DNA from: an uncultured Collinsella sp.
GTDB taxonomy: Bacteria > Actinomycetota > Coriobacteriia > Coriobacteriales > Coriobacteriaceae
Direction of reading: 5' to 3'
Assembly: GCA_902464965.1 (NCBI GenBank)
Contig: CABQLI010000077.1
Location: 1 to 9,516 of the forward strand
DNA length: 9,516 nucleotides
The translations under genes and the position numbers were made by a program. Shown one piece after another: positions 1 through 5,993 of the stretch (position 1 is its first letter; each line of letters opens with the position of its first letter). The notes beneath the pieces were generated by a model. The model searched no databases, was not told the origin of the DNA, and saw only the letters and a list, made by a program, of their open reading frames with translations.

Positions 1-55
1 GATTAGCATGAGGGAACATGTGTTCTATCGAGACACACTTTTTGTCCTATAAGCC
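1..55 (-). mobile_element. Terminal end of an IS lying left of the window (partial)
   Basis: Bases 32-55 are an exact 24-bp inverted copy of 8927-8950, the outer end of the IS at the right edge of the window. The 16-bp core (32-47, reverse complement of GGACAAAAAGTGTGTC) also recurs at 9023-9038. The orientation means the element extends leftward out of the window and its outer tip faces the tRNA-Gly terminator. Bases 1-31 would be subterminal IS sequence and include a small dyad, GAACA-TG-TGTTC (about 15-26). They do not match the subterminal sequence of the right-hand copy, so this may be the opposite end of the same IS type or the end of a related element. No coding sequence is visible here. 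The identity as an IS end rests on the shared repeat. Confidence 0.6.
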
Positions 56-80
56 TGAGCCCCGCTATTTTTTCATAAAT

Positions 81-110
81 AAAAAAAGCCAAGGAACATG
101 TCCTTGGCTT
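81..110 (-). terminator. Rho-independent terminator of tRNA-Gly
   Basis: Read on the minus strand, a perfect 10-bp stem AAGCCAAGGA / TCCTTGGCTT (arms 101-110 and 86-95, 5-nt loop) runs into a T-tract at 87-81. It begins 9 nt after the encoded CCA of tRNA-Gly, so it most likely ends that transcript. Confidence 0.9.
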
Positions 111-119
111 CAGATTCCA

Positions 120-193
120 TGGAGCGGGCGACGGGAATCGAACCCGCGTTGTAAGCTTGGGAAGCTCAAGTTCTACCATTGAACCACGCCCGC
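120..193 (-). tRNA. tRNA-Gly (anticodon CCC)
   Basis: This tRNA decodes GGG as glycine. Read on the minus strand, the acceptor arms are GCGGGCG (193-187) and CGCCCGC (130-124), followed by discriminator T and an encoded CCA (122-120). The anticodon stem TGAGC/GCTTA, with one G-T pair, encloses the loop TTCCCAA, which gives anticodon CCC. The T-arm reads GGGTTCGAATCCC. The gene is 74 nt including CCA. It stands alone, with its own TATAAT element upstream and a strong terminator downstream. Confidence 0.95.
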
Positions 194-201
194 AGTAATG
201 A

Positions 202-441
202 ATCATTATACCGCTACCTCCTTTATCGCCCCAGTCATTTCAGGGAATCCCCACGAGTCTCACGGAAAGCGGCCGCGAGCTGCACACCATCGTTCCCAAG
301 GACGCCTTTAGGGACGTGGACCGGGTGGAGGGCGCCCATCCCTTCGAGGCGTGGAAGTGCTGGTTCCCCCTTGGCGATCCGCCGTCAAACGGCCCGCGCA
401 CCATCCAGGACGTCCCAGGCACGGACAAGCCGCTGGAATAA
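202..441 (+). pseudogene. 3' remnant of an unrecognised gene
   Basis: A reading frame is open from 202 to the TAA at 439-441 but has no ATG or GTG start with a ribosome site. From about 244 it reads like real protein, with GC-rich third codon positions and a plausible composition. It contains GRELHTIVPKDAF, then HPFEAWKCWFPLGDPP and TIQDVPGTDKPLE before the stop. The upstream part (202-240) overlaps the tRNA-Gly promoter and is probably not coding. I read it as the last 60-65 codons of a gene whose front was lost when it was joined to the tRNA-Gly promoter region. I do not recognise the family. A 6-bp hairpin (CGCGCT-CCG-AGCGCG, 451-465) follows the stop but has no T-tract. Minus-strand frames here are open but look less protein-like. 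Confidence 0.45.
205..210 (-). promoter_or_regulatory. -10 element of the tRNA-Gly promoter
   Basis: On the minus strand the sequence is a perfect TATAAT. It ends 11 nt before the first base of tRNA-Gly at 193, leaving room for a start site near 198. No convincing -35 hexamer lies 16-18 bp upstream; the best candidates there are G-rich. Confidence 0.7.
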
Positions 442-630
442 GCGGGAGGTCGCGCTCCGAGCGCGAAGCTGGTCCACATCGTGTATGATGGGAGGCGCTC
501 TTCGCCGTAGACGCTGCTTGCCGTCCGCTCGTCGGGCATCTCGTCTTGCATGGGAGAAGAGGTTTTCGCTGTCTGGACTTTTGCGATTCAGTGCGGCATT
601 TCGACAACGTTGCTGTGAGGAAGGTATGCC
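442..630. other. Intergenic leader upstream of the first LuxR gene
   Basis: No convincing gene is seen between the remnant stop and the regulator start. It holds the hairpin at 451-465 and, at its 3' end, the ribosome-binding site GAGGAAGG (617-624). A promoter for the regulator should be here, but no clear -35/-10 pair could be picked out by eye. Confidence 0.4.
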
Positions 631-2103
631 ATGACTGATGGTCGTGAGGAGCCTTCGGCTTCCTATAAGCTGGGGAATGGCTGGGTTATTCTCCATTGGT
701 GCGCCAATCTGACCATTATCCTTACGGGTTTCACGTTCATCCCTGCTCGGATCAACGCACAACCAGATGGGCAGGTCTTCATCGTTTGTGCGATCGTCCA
801 AGTTGCGGTGCTCGTTGTTCTGGGCATAGCCTCGCAGATAACGGTTATGCGCTCGCTTTCCATGGAGAACTGGGCTTCACCATTGCGCACGTGCGCCCTG
901 TTCCTTGCCGGTGTCGCGTGGTATTTCGCTGCCCACGCCATTGTGCCAGCTTTGGGTGGATTCTGGCTCGTTGAGATCATTCCCTCCGCCGTGCTTCTAT
1001 CTGTCGCATCGACCATGGGGTTCATGTACATTGTCGATTACTGTCGGGCCACTTCCGAGACCGATTTCTGGAAGCATGCCGTTCCCGGATCCCTTATCGC
1101 CGCCTTTGTTGTGTTCTTTCCCATTGAGAGGTTCCCCCTCGCCGGTTCCGCCCTCTGCTGCCTGGTTTCCCTCGTGTGGTACATCGCGCATCGACGCCTT
1201 TCTTCCTCTTTGACGGAATACGAGACGGTATTGCCAGAGGGAGCCGAGGATCGACGTCGGCTTCCCATGGTGCTGGGATCGACGACCGCGCTTTTGTTCG
1301 CCGGTGGAATGATCTGCCCCATTGTGATGAATCCCACGAGTTTGGCGAGTGCGAGCTATACGATGCTCTATATTCTTTCGCTGCTCTCGCTGACCATCAT
1401 CTTGACGATTACCCCAGCTCTTGGATGCCTACGGAGCATCTATTCTTACGCGAAGGTCTGCGTTGTCCTGTCGGCATTGGCTTACTGTTTTCTGGTATGT
1501 GCCGGCGATGCCTTGGTGGGAGCGACTGCCGCTGTACTGCTTGGCGCATTTACGGTCAACGTGAGCATGATGTTCTATGTGCTCAGCCAGTGCCTTGGCG
1601 ATCCCCGTGTGCGGTCTCTGCGATTCTGGGGTGCGGCACTTCTCGTGTTCCTCGCGTTTTTTCTCGGAATTGCCCTCGCGTCGATGGCGATACATGCGTC
1701 GGGTGACAGGGATATCGATCGGTTCGTGGTTTTCTCGCTCTGCTCGTACCTGTTCTTTATCGTCTGCTTTCGTGAATCGTGGTCGTTCCAGAAGCCCCAG
1801 GCACTCGCTGTGAAGCGTATTGCCGTGACGCCGCTTTTGGCTAACTCCCTCGAGAATGAGCTCCATGAACGCTGCCAGGCCATAGCAGATGTCTACCAGC
1901 TGACCGATCGGGAGACCGAGGTTCTTACTTGCTTGAGCGAAGGGTGGAGCATTCCCGCGGCGGCTCGGCGCCTGATGGTCTCGCAGGATACCGTGCGCAC
2001 CCATGTAAAGCACATCTATGCCAAGATCGGCATCCATTCCCGCGATGATTTGGTTGAAATCATTAAAATGCCTGATGGGAGCCTTCTCCCTAAATCTGGG
2101 TGA
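631..2103 (+). CDS. LuxR-family regulator with multi-TM sensor domain (module 1)
   Basis: This is a 490-residue membrane-bound transcription regulator. About 12 hydrophobic segments fill residues 18-380, roughly at 18-38, 48-68, 86-106, 112-134, 150-187 (two), 213-233, 242-262, 275-318 (two), 333-354 and 363-380. A linker leads to a C-terminal LuxR/GerE helix-turn-helix at 424-478. That domain starts LTDRETEVL and contains SQDTVRTHVKHIYAK and the typical IHSRDDL. The start ATG has GAGGAAGG 6 nt upstream. Regulators of this build (no receiver or PAS domain, transporter-like N-terminus) are common in Eggerthellaceae beside Tat-exported oxidoreductases. The next gene, 125 nt downstream on the same strand, is exactly that, so this protein probably senses a substrate and controls the flavoprotein. 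The ligand cannot be told from sequence. The whole front half could instead be called an MFS-like domain. Confidence 0.92.
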   Translation: MTDGREEPSASYKLGNGWVILHWCANLTIILTGFTFIPARINAQPDGQVFIVCAIVQVAVLVVLGIASQITVMRSLSMENWASPLRTCALFLAGVAWYFAAHAIVPALGGFWLVEIIPSAVLLSVASTMGFMYIVDYCRATSETDFWKHAVPGSLIAAFVVFFPIERFPLAGSALCCLVSLVWYIAHRRLSSSLTEYETVLPEGAEDRRRLPMVLGSTTALLFAGGMICPIVMNPTSLASASYTMLYILSLLSLTIILTITPALGCLRSIYSYAKVCVVLSALAYCFLVCAGDALVGATAAVLLGAFTVNVSMMFYVLSQCLGDPRVRSLRFWGAALLVFLAFFLGIALASMAIHASGDRDIDRFVVFSLCSYLFFIVCFRESWSFQKPQALAVKRIAVTPLLANSLENELHERCQAIADVYQLTDRETEVLTCLSEGWSIPAAARRLMVSQDTVRTHVKHIYAKIGIHSRDDLVEIIKMPDGSLLPKSG

Positions 2104-2130
2104 TACGTCGATTTCCCCTAGCGCAAGCGA

Positions 2131-2140
2131 TGACGCGTCA
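2131..2140. promoter_or_regulatory. Perfect 10-bp palindrome TGACGCGTCA, candidate operator
   Basis: TGACGCGTCA equals its own reverse complement. It lies 28 nt after the LuxR stop and about 90 nt before the flavoprotein start, a sensible position for a regulator site. It occurs as a single copy, so the functional reading is inference. Confidence 0.3.
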
Positions 2141-2190
2141 GATTCCTCCTCATATGCTTCCGTCAGCCCGGTTAATCGGGAATGATCGGA

Positions 2191-2218
2191 TCGCCCGTTA
2201 CGGAGGGCGAGAAGGAGG
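2191..2218 (+). promoter_or_regulatory. Hairpin and ribosome-binding site before the module 1 flavoprotein
   Basis: TCGCCC (2191-2196) pairs with GGGCGA (2205-2210) across an 8-nt loop. It is followed at once by AAGGAGG (2212-2218), 10 nt before the ATG at 2229. The strong Shine-Dalgarno sequence selects that start over an in-frame ATG at 2100 (inside the regulator's last codons) and over one at 2268. The hairpin abuts but does not cover the ribosome site, so control of translation is only a possibility. Confidence 0.5.
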
Positions 2219-2228
2219 GGGAATCGAC

Positions 2229-3938
2229 ATGAGTGAGACGAACGTGCATGGCATCGATGAGGCGAATATGGAGCGGCGGACGTTCCTGAAAGGATCGATG
2301 ACGGCAGCGGCCCTTTTGGGTGCCGCGGGTATGTTCGGCTGTGCGCCGAATGCTGATAAGCAGGAAGAGGCCAAGACTGCGGACGTGCCCGATACGGGCG
2401 CCGTGGATCCGACGGCCGAGTACGAGTGCTGGTTGCCACCCCAAGGTGAGGTAGCGTTCGAGTCCGAGCCCGTGACTGACATCGCCCAGACGGAAGACTG
2501 GGATGTGGTTATCGTCGGCATGGGGGCGGCTGGTTCGGCCGCCGCAGCCTATGCGTCTGCAAACGGGCTTAAGACGTTGGTGGTGGAGAAGATGAGCACC
2601 CCTGCTGCCAATCCCGGGGATATTTTCGCTATCAACTCGAAGGTTCAGAAGCAGCACCAGTTTACCTGTCCGACCTTCAAGGACTTCATGGAGGCCCTCA
2701 TGACCACGAGTGCCTACCGGGCCAACGCGTCAAAGCTCGCGGCGCTCTATCATCACAGCGGAGAGGCGTTCGACTGGCTCTACGACAACGCCCTGGTGCC
2801 GGCGGGCATCGAGGCCGAGCCGACGTTCCCCGCCTTCCCCGGGATCATGATGGAGGGTTGGACGCGCTGCGTCAACGCCAACATCACGTGGGTTGGGGGA
2901 CGAACCCAGCGGCTGGCTGACGTCCATAAATCCATTGCCGACCTCGCTGTGGCCCAAGGTGCAGAGATTCGCTTCAACACGCCTGCCGTGCAGCTTGTGC
3001 AAGACGAGAACGGTGCAGTGACCGGTGTTGTCGTGAAGGGGAGCGACGGCGCGTATACGCAGCTTAACGCGTCGAAGGGAGTCCTGTTGGCGACGGGCGG
3101 CTATGCGGCGAACATGGAGCGCATGAAGAAGTACATGCGCCCGCGCGATTACGCCACGATTGCCGCCGTGCAATTCGCCAACGTCGGTGTGACCGGCGAC
3201 GGGCACGAGATGGGCCTTGCGGTAGGTGCCGCGGAAGACGACGCGCCCCATTCGGCCCTACTCAACAGCTACGGTATAGTCGATGCGCATATGATGGGCA
3301 TCCCGGCCCTCTTCATTCCCTGGATTCGCGTGAACGAACAGGGTCGCCGTTTCATGAACGAGGAGGTGCCCGTCAGCATGCAAGGCGCCGCCATTATCAA
3401 CCAGACCCACGGACGTTGCTGGACGGTTCTCGATGCCAATTATCCCCAAGCGGCCGCACAGCTCAAAACGGCCTATCTGTCCATGGATCCAACTATCGCC
3501 GATGGGTCGGTGGCGGTGATCGGGAAGATGATCGAGGAAGGCGCTTTGATTCAGGCCGACACGGTGGAGGAGCTCGCGGAGAAGATGGGCGTCGACGCTG
3601 CGACTCTGAAGGAAACGTTCGAGCGCACCACGCGCGATGCAGCGGCTGGCGTCGACACGCTGTTCGAGAAGGAGTTCCTCTATCCGCTCGATACGCCGCC
3701 GTTCTACGCTATCCACGAGGGTCCGACGCTGCTCAGCACGTGTAGCGGCTTGCACACCGACGAGGTCGCCCGAGTTGTCACGCCCGAGGGAGATGTCATT
3801 CCCGGTCTCTACGCGATTGGCGAATGCGCCGGTGGTCTGTGGGCTGGCGGTATGTACACCCATCATGTCTATGGCGGTGATTGGGCTGCTGCCATCACGT
3901 TCGCCTATCTGGCTGTGCAAAACTTGATGGAGGCTTAG
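2229..3938 (+). CDS. Tat-exported lipoprotein FAD-dependent oxidoreductase (module 1)
   Basis: This is a 569-residue flavoprotein of the FAD_binding_2 superfamily (fumarate reductase / urocanate reductase / 3-ketosteroid dehydrogenase type). The N-terminus has a twin-arginine motif ERRTFLKG (RR at 16-17), a hydrophobic stretch, and Cys38 in a relaxed lipobox (MFGC). It is therefore predicted to be a lipid-anchored enzyme outside the membrane. The dinucleotide-binding motif is GMGAAG (97-102). The superfamily signature VNEQGRRFMNEE is at 368-379, and the C-terminal FAD loop GLYAIGECAGG starts at 526. By eye the fumarate-reductase catalytic positions are not conserved: no Arg follows RFMNE, the usual HHTMGG region reads LLSTCSG, and the usual NRLGGNA region reads HVYGGDWA. 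There is no FMN-binding or heme domain, so the electron donor must be separate. Substrate unknown; the preceding regulator probably controls it. Confidence 0.9.
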   Translation: MSETNVHGIDEANMERRTFLKGSMTAAALLGAAGMFGCAPNADKQEEAKTADVPDTGAVDPTAEYECWLPPQGEVAFESEPVTDIAQTEDWDVVIVGMGAAGSAAAAYASANGLKTLVVEKMSTPAANPGDIFAINSKVQKQHQFTCPTFKDFMEALMTTSAYRANASKLAALYHHSGEAFDWLYDNALVPAGIEAEPTFPAFPGIMMEGWTRCVNANITWVGGRTQRLADVHKSIADLAVAQGAEIRFNTPAVQLVQDENGAVTGVVVKGSDGAYTQLNASKGVLLATGGYAANMERMKKYMRPRDYATIAAVQFANVGVTGDGHEMGLAVGAAEDDAPHSALLNSYGIVDAHMMGIPALFIPWIRVNEQGRRFMNEEVPVSMQGAAIINQTHGRCWTVLDANYPQAAAQLKTAYLSMDPTIADGSVAVIGKMIEEGALIQADTVEELAEKMGVDAATLKETFERTTRDAAAGVDTLFEKEFLYPLDTPPFYAIHEGPTLLSTCSGLHTDEVARVVTPEGDVIPGLYAIGECAGGLWAGGMYTHHVYGGDWAAAITFAYLAVQNLMEA

Positions 3939-3966
3939 CGTTTCGCTTCTTGTCTCACCCTCCCTT

Positions 3967-4001
3967 CCGTGGTACGGCTTACCGCCGTGCCACGGCTGTT
4001 T
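3967..4001 (+). terminator. Probable terminator after the module 1 flavoprotein
   Basis: A 12-bp stem (3967-3978 with 3984-3995, one G-T pair, 5-nt loop TTACC) begins 28 nt after the stop codon. The T-tract is weak and displaced (CTGTTTT), so the call is tentative. It overlaps the 3' end of the minus-strand Fic remnant. Confidence 0.5.
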
Positions 4002-4119
4002 TCGAGAGGAATCTTCCGCTTCCCTCGCGGAAAGGGTGGAGGGCATGTATCTCCGCGATGTAGAACGCCATCCGCTCGATAAAGTCACCGCGTTCGAGGT
4101 CGTGCAGGTAATTCTCCGC
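3979..4119 (-). pseudogene. Fic-domain protein fragment
   Basis: Fic proteins usually transfer AMP from ATP to target proteins. The minus-strand frame reads AENYLHDLERGDFIERM, then AFYIAEIHALHPFREGSGR, and the last part matches the Fic active-site motif HPFxEGNGR with Ser in place of Asn. The catalytic His is encoded at 4038-4036. Homology stops right after the motif (about 4012), and the frame ends in unrelated residues at a TAA (3981-3979) inside the hairpin. The rest of the Fic fold, both before and after, is missing. Upstream the frame runs into an IS3-type OrfA piece with no start of its own. It cannot make a working enzyme and is probably a recombination or transposition scar. The Fic identity is strong from the motif and its preceding helix pattern. 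Confidence 0.8.
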
Positions 4120-4229
4120 CAATTCGAGCTCCCTGCAGCATTCTGTCACGGGCCTGCCCGTCGAGATGAGCATGCGGCGGTCTCGCGCCTGAACTCGTCG
4201 GTGTACTTGGCGGCCACAAATGCGGGCAT
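4120..4229 (-). pseudogene. IS3-type OrfA N-terminal fragment, frameshifted
   Basis: On the minus strand, ATG at 4229-4227 opens MPAFVAAKYTDEFRRETA, which resembles the start of an IS3-family OrfA (helix-turn-helix transposase subunit). The frame stops at a TGA (4148-4146). The next part of the same pattern, STGRPVTECCRELEL, continues in another frame, consistent with a 1-nt loss near 4167-4175. Homology ends around 4120, where the Fic fragment takes over in frame. Only about 35 residues of the usual 90-100 remain and no OrfB is present. No IS3 terminal repeat was found on either side. Confidence 0.6.
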
Positions 4230-4343
4230 TTGAGATAAGAATTAACAATTCGGCATCAATAATCGATTTCTGCACCCCCACCAGTCTCCGATGGAACTGA
4301 TAGACTTACTCCGTATCCTCATTGTCGATAAAAGAAGCCGAAC
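4230..4343. promoter_or_regulatory. Upstream region of the second LuxR gene with a 13-bp dyad
   Basis: This AT-richer stretch should hold the promoter of the module 2 regulator. A perfect dyad GAATT-AAC-AATTC lies at 4239-4251, about 93 nt before the ATG. No -35/-10 pair stood out. The ribosome-binding site is weak (AGAAG near 4333-4337). Confidence 0.35.
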
Positions 4344-5741
4344 ATGCAGATCCCGTCTTTTTCGAACATAGGCAGACTATCGAAAAAAGTTGTTTGCCGT
4401 ATTCTTGCGCTCGTGCTGTCCGCGTCGTGCATCGACATTTCTGCGCAATCCATGATTGCAGCATTGTCCAAAACACCCAGTGTTCAATTTCCTTCTGGTT
4501 TTTTCCACCCCACGCTCTTTGTTGTTGTCACCGCAATAGCCTCCCTCATCCTTATTGCCCTGAGCGCGAAGTGGCAGTCACTGAGGAGACATCCCCTTTC
4601 GCTCTACCTTTCCGTCGGCGTCGCAATGGTCGGGATTTCGGCTATGTGGACTACCGGAATGCCGGAATTGTCAACGTGCCTGTATATCGCATTCTCATTT
4701 GGATGCGCCTTCATGACCTTCTACTGGATTGAATTGCTCGCTTCCGTTACCGCGTTTGAGCTTATGGTGATTATTGCGGGGAATACACTTGCCACAATCC
4801 TGGTAACGCTCATAACGGATTACCTTTCCTTTTACGAGTACTTCGGTATCCTCTCGCTTGCGCTCGGATTTCTTTGTTTGAAATACGCCGACGACACCGT
4901 AACATCCACGCCGCCTAAGCACTCGGAAAACGCCTCCACCATCGATACGAGCACCGTCGCGCGAACCATCACAGGACTGTGTCTTGTGGGGCTTGTCGCG
5001 GGAACCACGCAAAGCATAGCCCTTATAGAGGACCCATCTTGCTCCCTCTATTCTGTAGCTCCGTCGGCCATTGCGCTTGTCATCGTCGTCGCAATCATCG
5101 CCAACGCACCCGACGTACGCCTTTCAACTGCGCTTAAGATTATTTCATCGCTTACCGCCGGGGCTTTGCTTCTTCTTTTAATGCCAGGAGCAACGCCTCT
5201 GTCATCGTATTTCCTCTCCCAAATCGCCTTCTCCGTGCTCTCGAGCATTGCAAGCTACGCCTTGGCGCTCGTTGTTAAGTCCCGCACGTACCACACGCTA
5301 AAAGCGGTAGGGACCACGTACGCAATGCTCTCGTTCAACTCTTTGATTCTGCTCGCGCTTGTCGGATTGGGCGTCGATATAACCAGCTCCCACTTTGTGA
5401 TCGCCTTAAGCTTCATTTTTATCTGCGCAGCAATTTGGCTTATAGGAGATAGGGGAATCGACACACTCATCAATCCTTTTCGTCCCATCGGAGCGAACGA
5501 AAGCCCCGCATCGGGGGCCTTCAAGAAAAAGGCCGAGCTTGTCGCCCAACAATCCAAGCTCACTCCCAGAGAAGCTGACGTCTTCTATCTGGCCGTGGTC
5601 GGACGAAGCTGCCCCTTCATTGCGGAAAAACTCGTTTTGAGCGAAAACACCATACGTTCCTATCTCCAAAAAGTGTATTCGAAATGTGGGGTTCATTCCC
5701 GACAAGAGCTCATCTCTCTTGTCGAAGAAACGTCCGAATAA
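4344..5741 (+). CDS. LuxR-family regulator with multi-TM sensor domain (module 2)
   Basis: This 465-residue protein is built like the module 1 regulator but is clearly diverged from it. Roughly 11-12 hydrophobic segments lie between residues 16 and 368, for example 16-36, 55-75, 86-104, 112-134, 138-158, 165-181, 207-225, 237-254, 265-281, 290-311, 325-345 and 349-368. A charged linker (373-404) leads to a LuxR/GerE helix-turn-helix at 406-460. It starts LTPREADVFYLAV and contains SENTIRSYLQKVYSK and VHSRQEL. In the recognition helix the common His of TVRTH is Tyr (TIRSY). The ATG at 4344 has only a weak AGAAG upstream, and no better in-frame start is seen. Third codon positions are less GC-rich than in module 1. 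The Tat flavoprotein starts 252 nt downstream on the same strand, so the likely role is substrate-responsive control of that gene. The ligand is unknown. Confidence 0.9.
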   Translation: MQIPSFSNIGRLSKKVVCRILALVLSASCIDISAQSMIAALSKTPSVQFPSGFFHPTLFVVVTAIASLILIALSAKWQSLRRHPLSLYLSVGVAMVGISAMWTTGMPELSTCLYIAFSFGCAFMTFYWIELLASVTAFELMVIIAGNTLATILVTLITDYLSFYEYFGILSLALGFLCLKYADDTVTSTPPKHSENASTIDTSTVARTITGLCLVGLVAGTTQSIALIEDPSCSLYSVAPSAIALVIVVAIIANAPDVRLSTALKIISSLTAGALLLLLMPGATPLSSYFLSQIAFSVLSSIASYALALVVKSRTYHTLKAVGTTYAMLSFNSLILLALVGLGVDITSSHFVIALSFIFICAAIWLIGDRGIDTLINPFRPIGANESPASGAFKKKAELVAQQSKLTPREADVFYLAVVGRSCPFIAEKLVLSENTIRSYLQKVYSKCGVHSRQELISLVEETSE

Positions 5742-5824
5742 CCCACAGGTGCAAACAAGATGAGATCTCTTCCCATCCACTTTCATCGGAATCGCTACCT
5801 GGGACACTGCAGGTTCCAGCATGT

Positions 5825-5839
5825 CCTATATCCTATAGG
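5825..5839. promoter_or_regulatory. 15-bp inverted repeat, candidate operator of module 2
   Basis: CCTATA-TCC-TATAGG is a perfect dyad, and it also contains two tandem TCCTATA units (5824-5830 and 5831-5837). It lies between the regulator and the flavoprotein, 155 nt before the flavoprotein start and just upstream of an AT-rich stretch. It is a reasonable LuxR-type target, but nothing in the sequence proves binding. Confidence 0.4.
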
Positions 5840-5859
5840 CTGCCCTGAAACCCCAGCTC

Positions 5860-5905
5860 ATGTAATGCATATATTTTGTATGTAACTTCTTTTTCCCGCA
5901 ATTAG
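5860..5905 (+). promoter_or_regulatory. AT-rich probable promoter region of the module 2 flavoprotein
   Basis: The stretch contains ATGTAA twice in direct orientation with start points 20 bp apart (5860-5865 and 5880-5885). It also contains -10-like TATATT (5870-5875) and a -35-like TTGTAT (5876-5881) placed 17 bp before CAATTA (5899-5904). Neither hexamer pair is close to consensus, which would fit an activator-dependent promoter. Confidence 0.3.
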
Positions 5906-5993
5906 GTGCACTTCGCATCTATCGCTCACAAACGCCATGGGTCATGCTTCCCCTCAACGGAATCGACACCGATGCCAAAACCAAGGAGGAATC

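Noticed and set aside
240..551. 103-codon minus-strand frame opposite the gene remnant
   Set aside because: It has no ribosome site or recognisable motif and a composition expected from the antisense of GC-rich DNA; the plus-strand frame looks more like protein.
1429..2439. 336-codon minus-strand frame across regulator 1 and the start of flavoprotein 1
   Set aside because: It is antisense to two well-supported genes and shows no domain motif; long antisense frames are expected in GC-rich coding DNA.
5823..5830. TGTCCTATA-like sequence shared with the 24-bp IS end at 43-51
   Set aside because: The match is about 8-9 bp and does not continue into the 16-bp core, so it does not mark another IS end; the local dyad explains it better.
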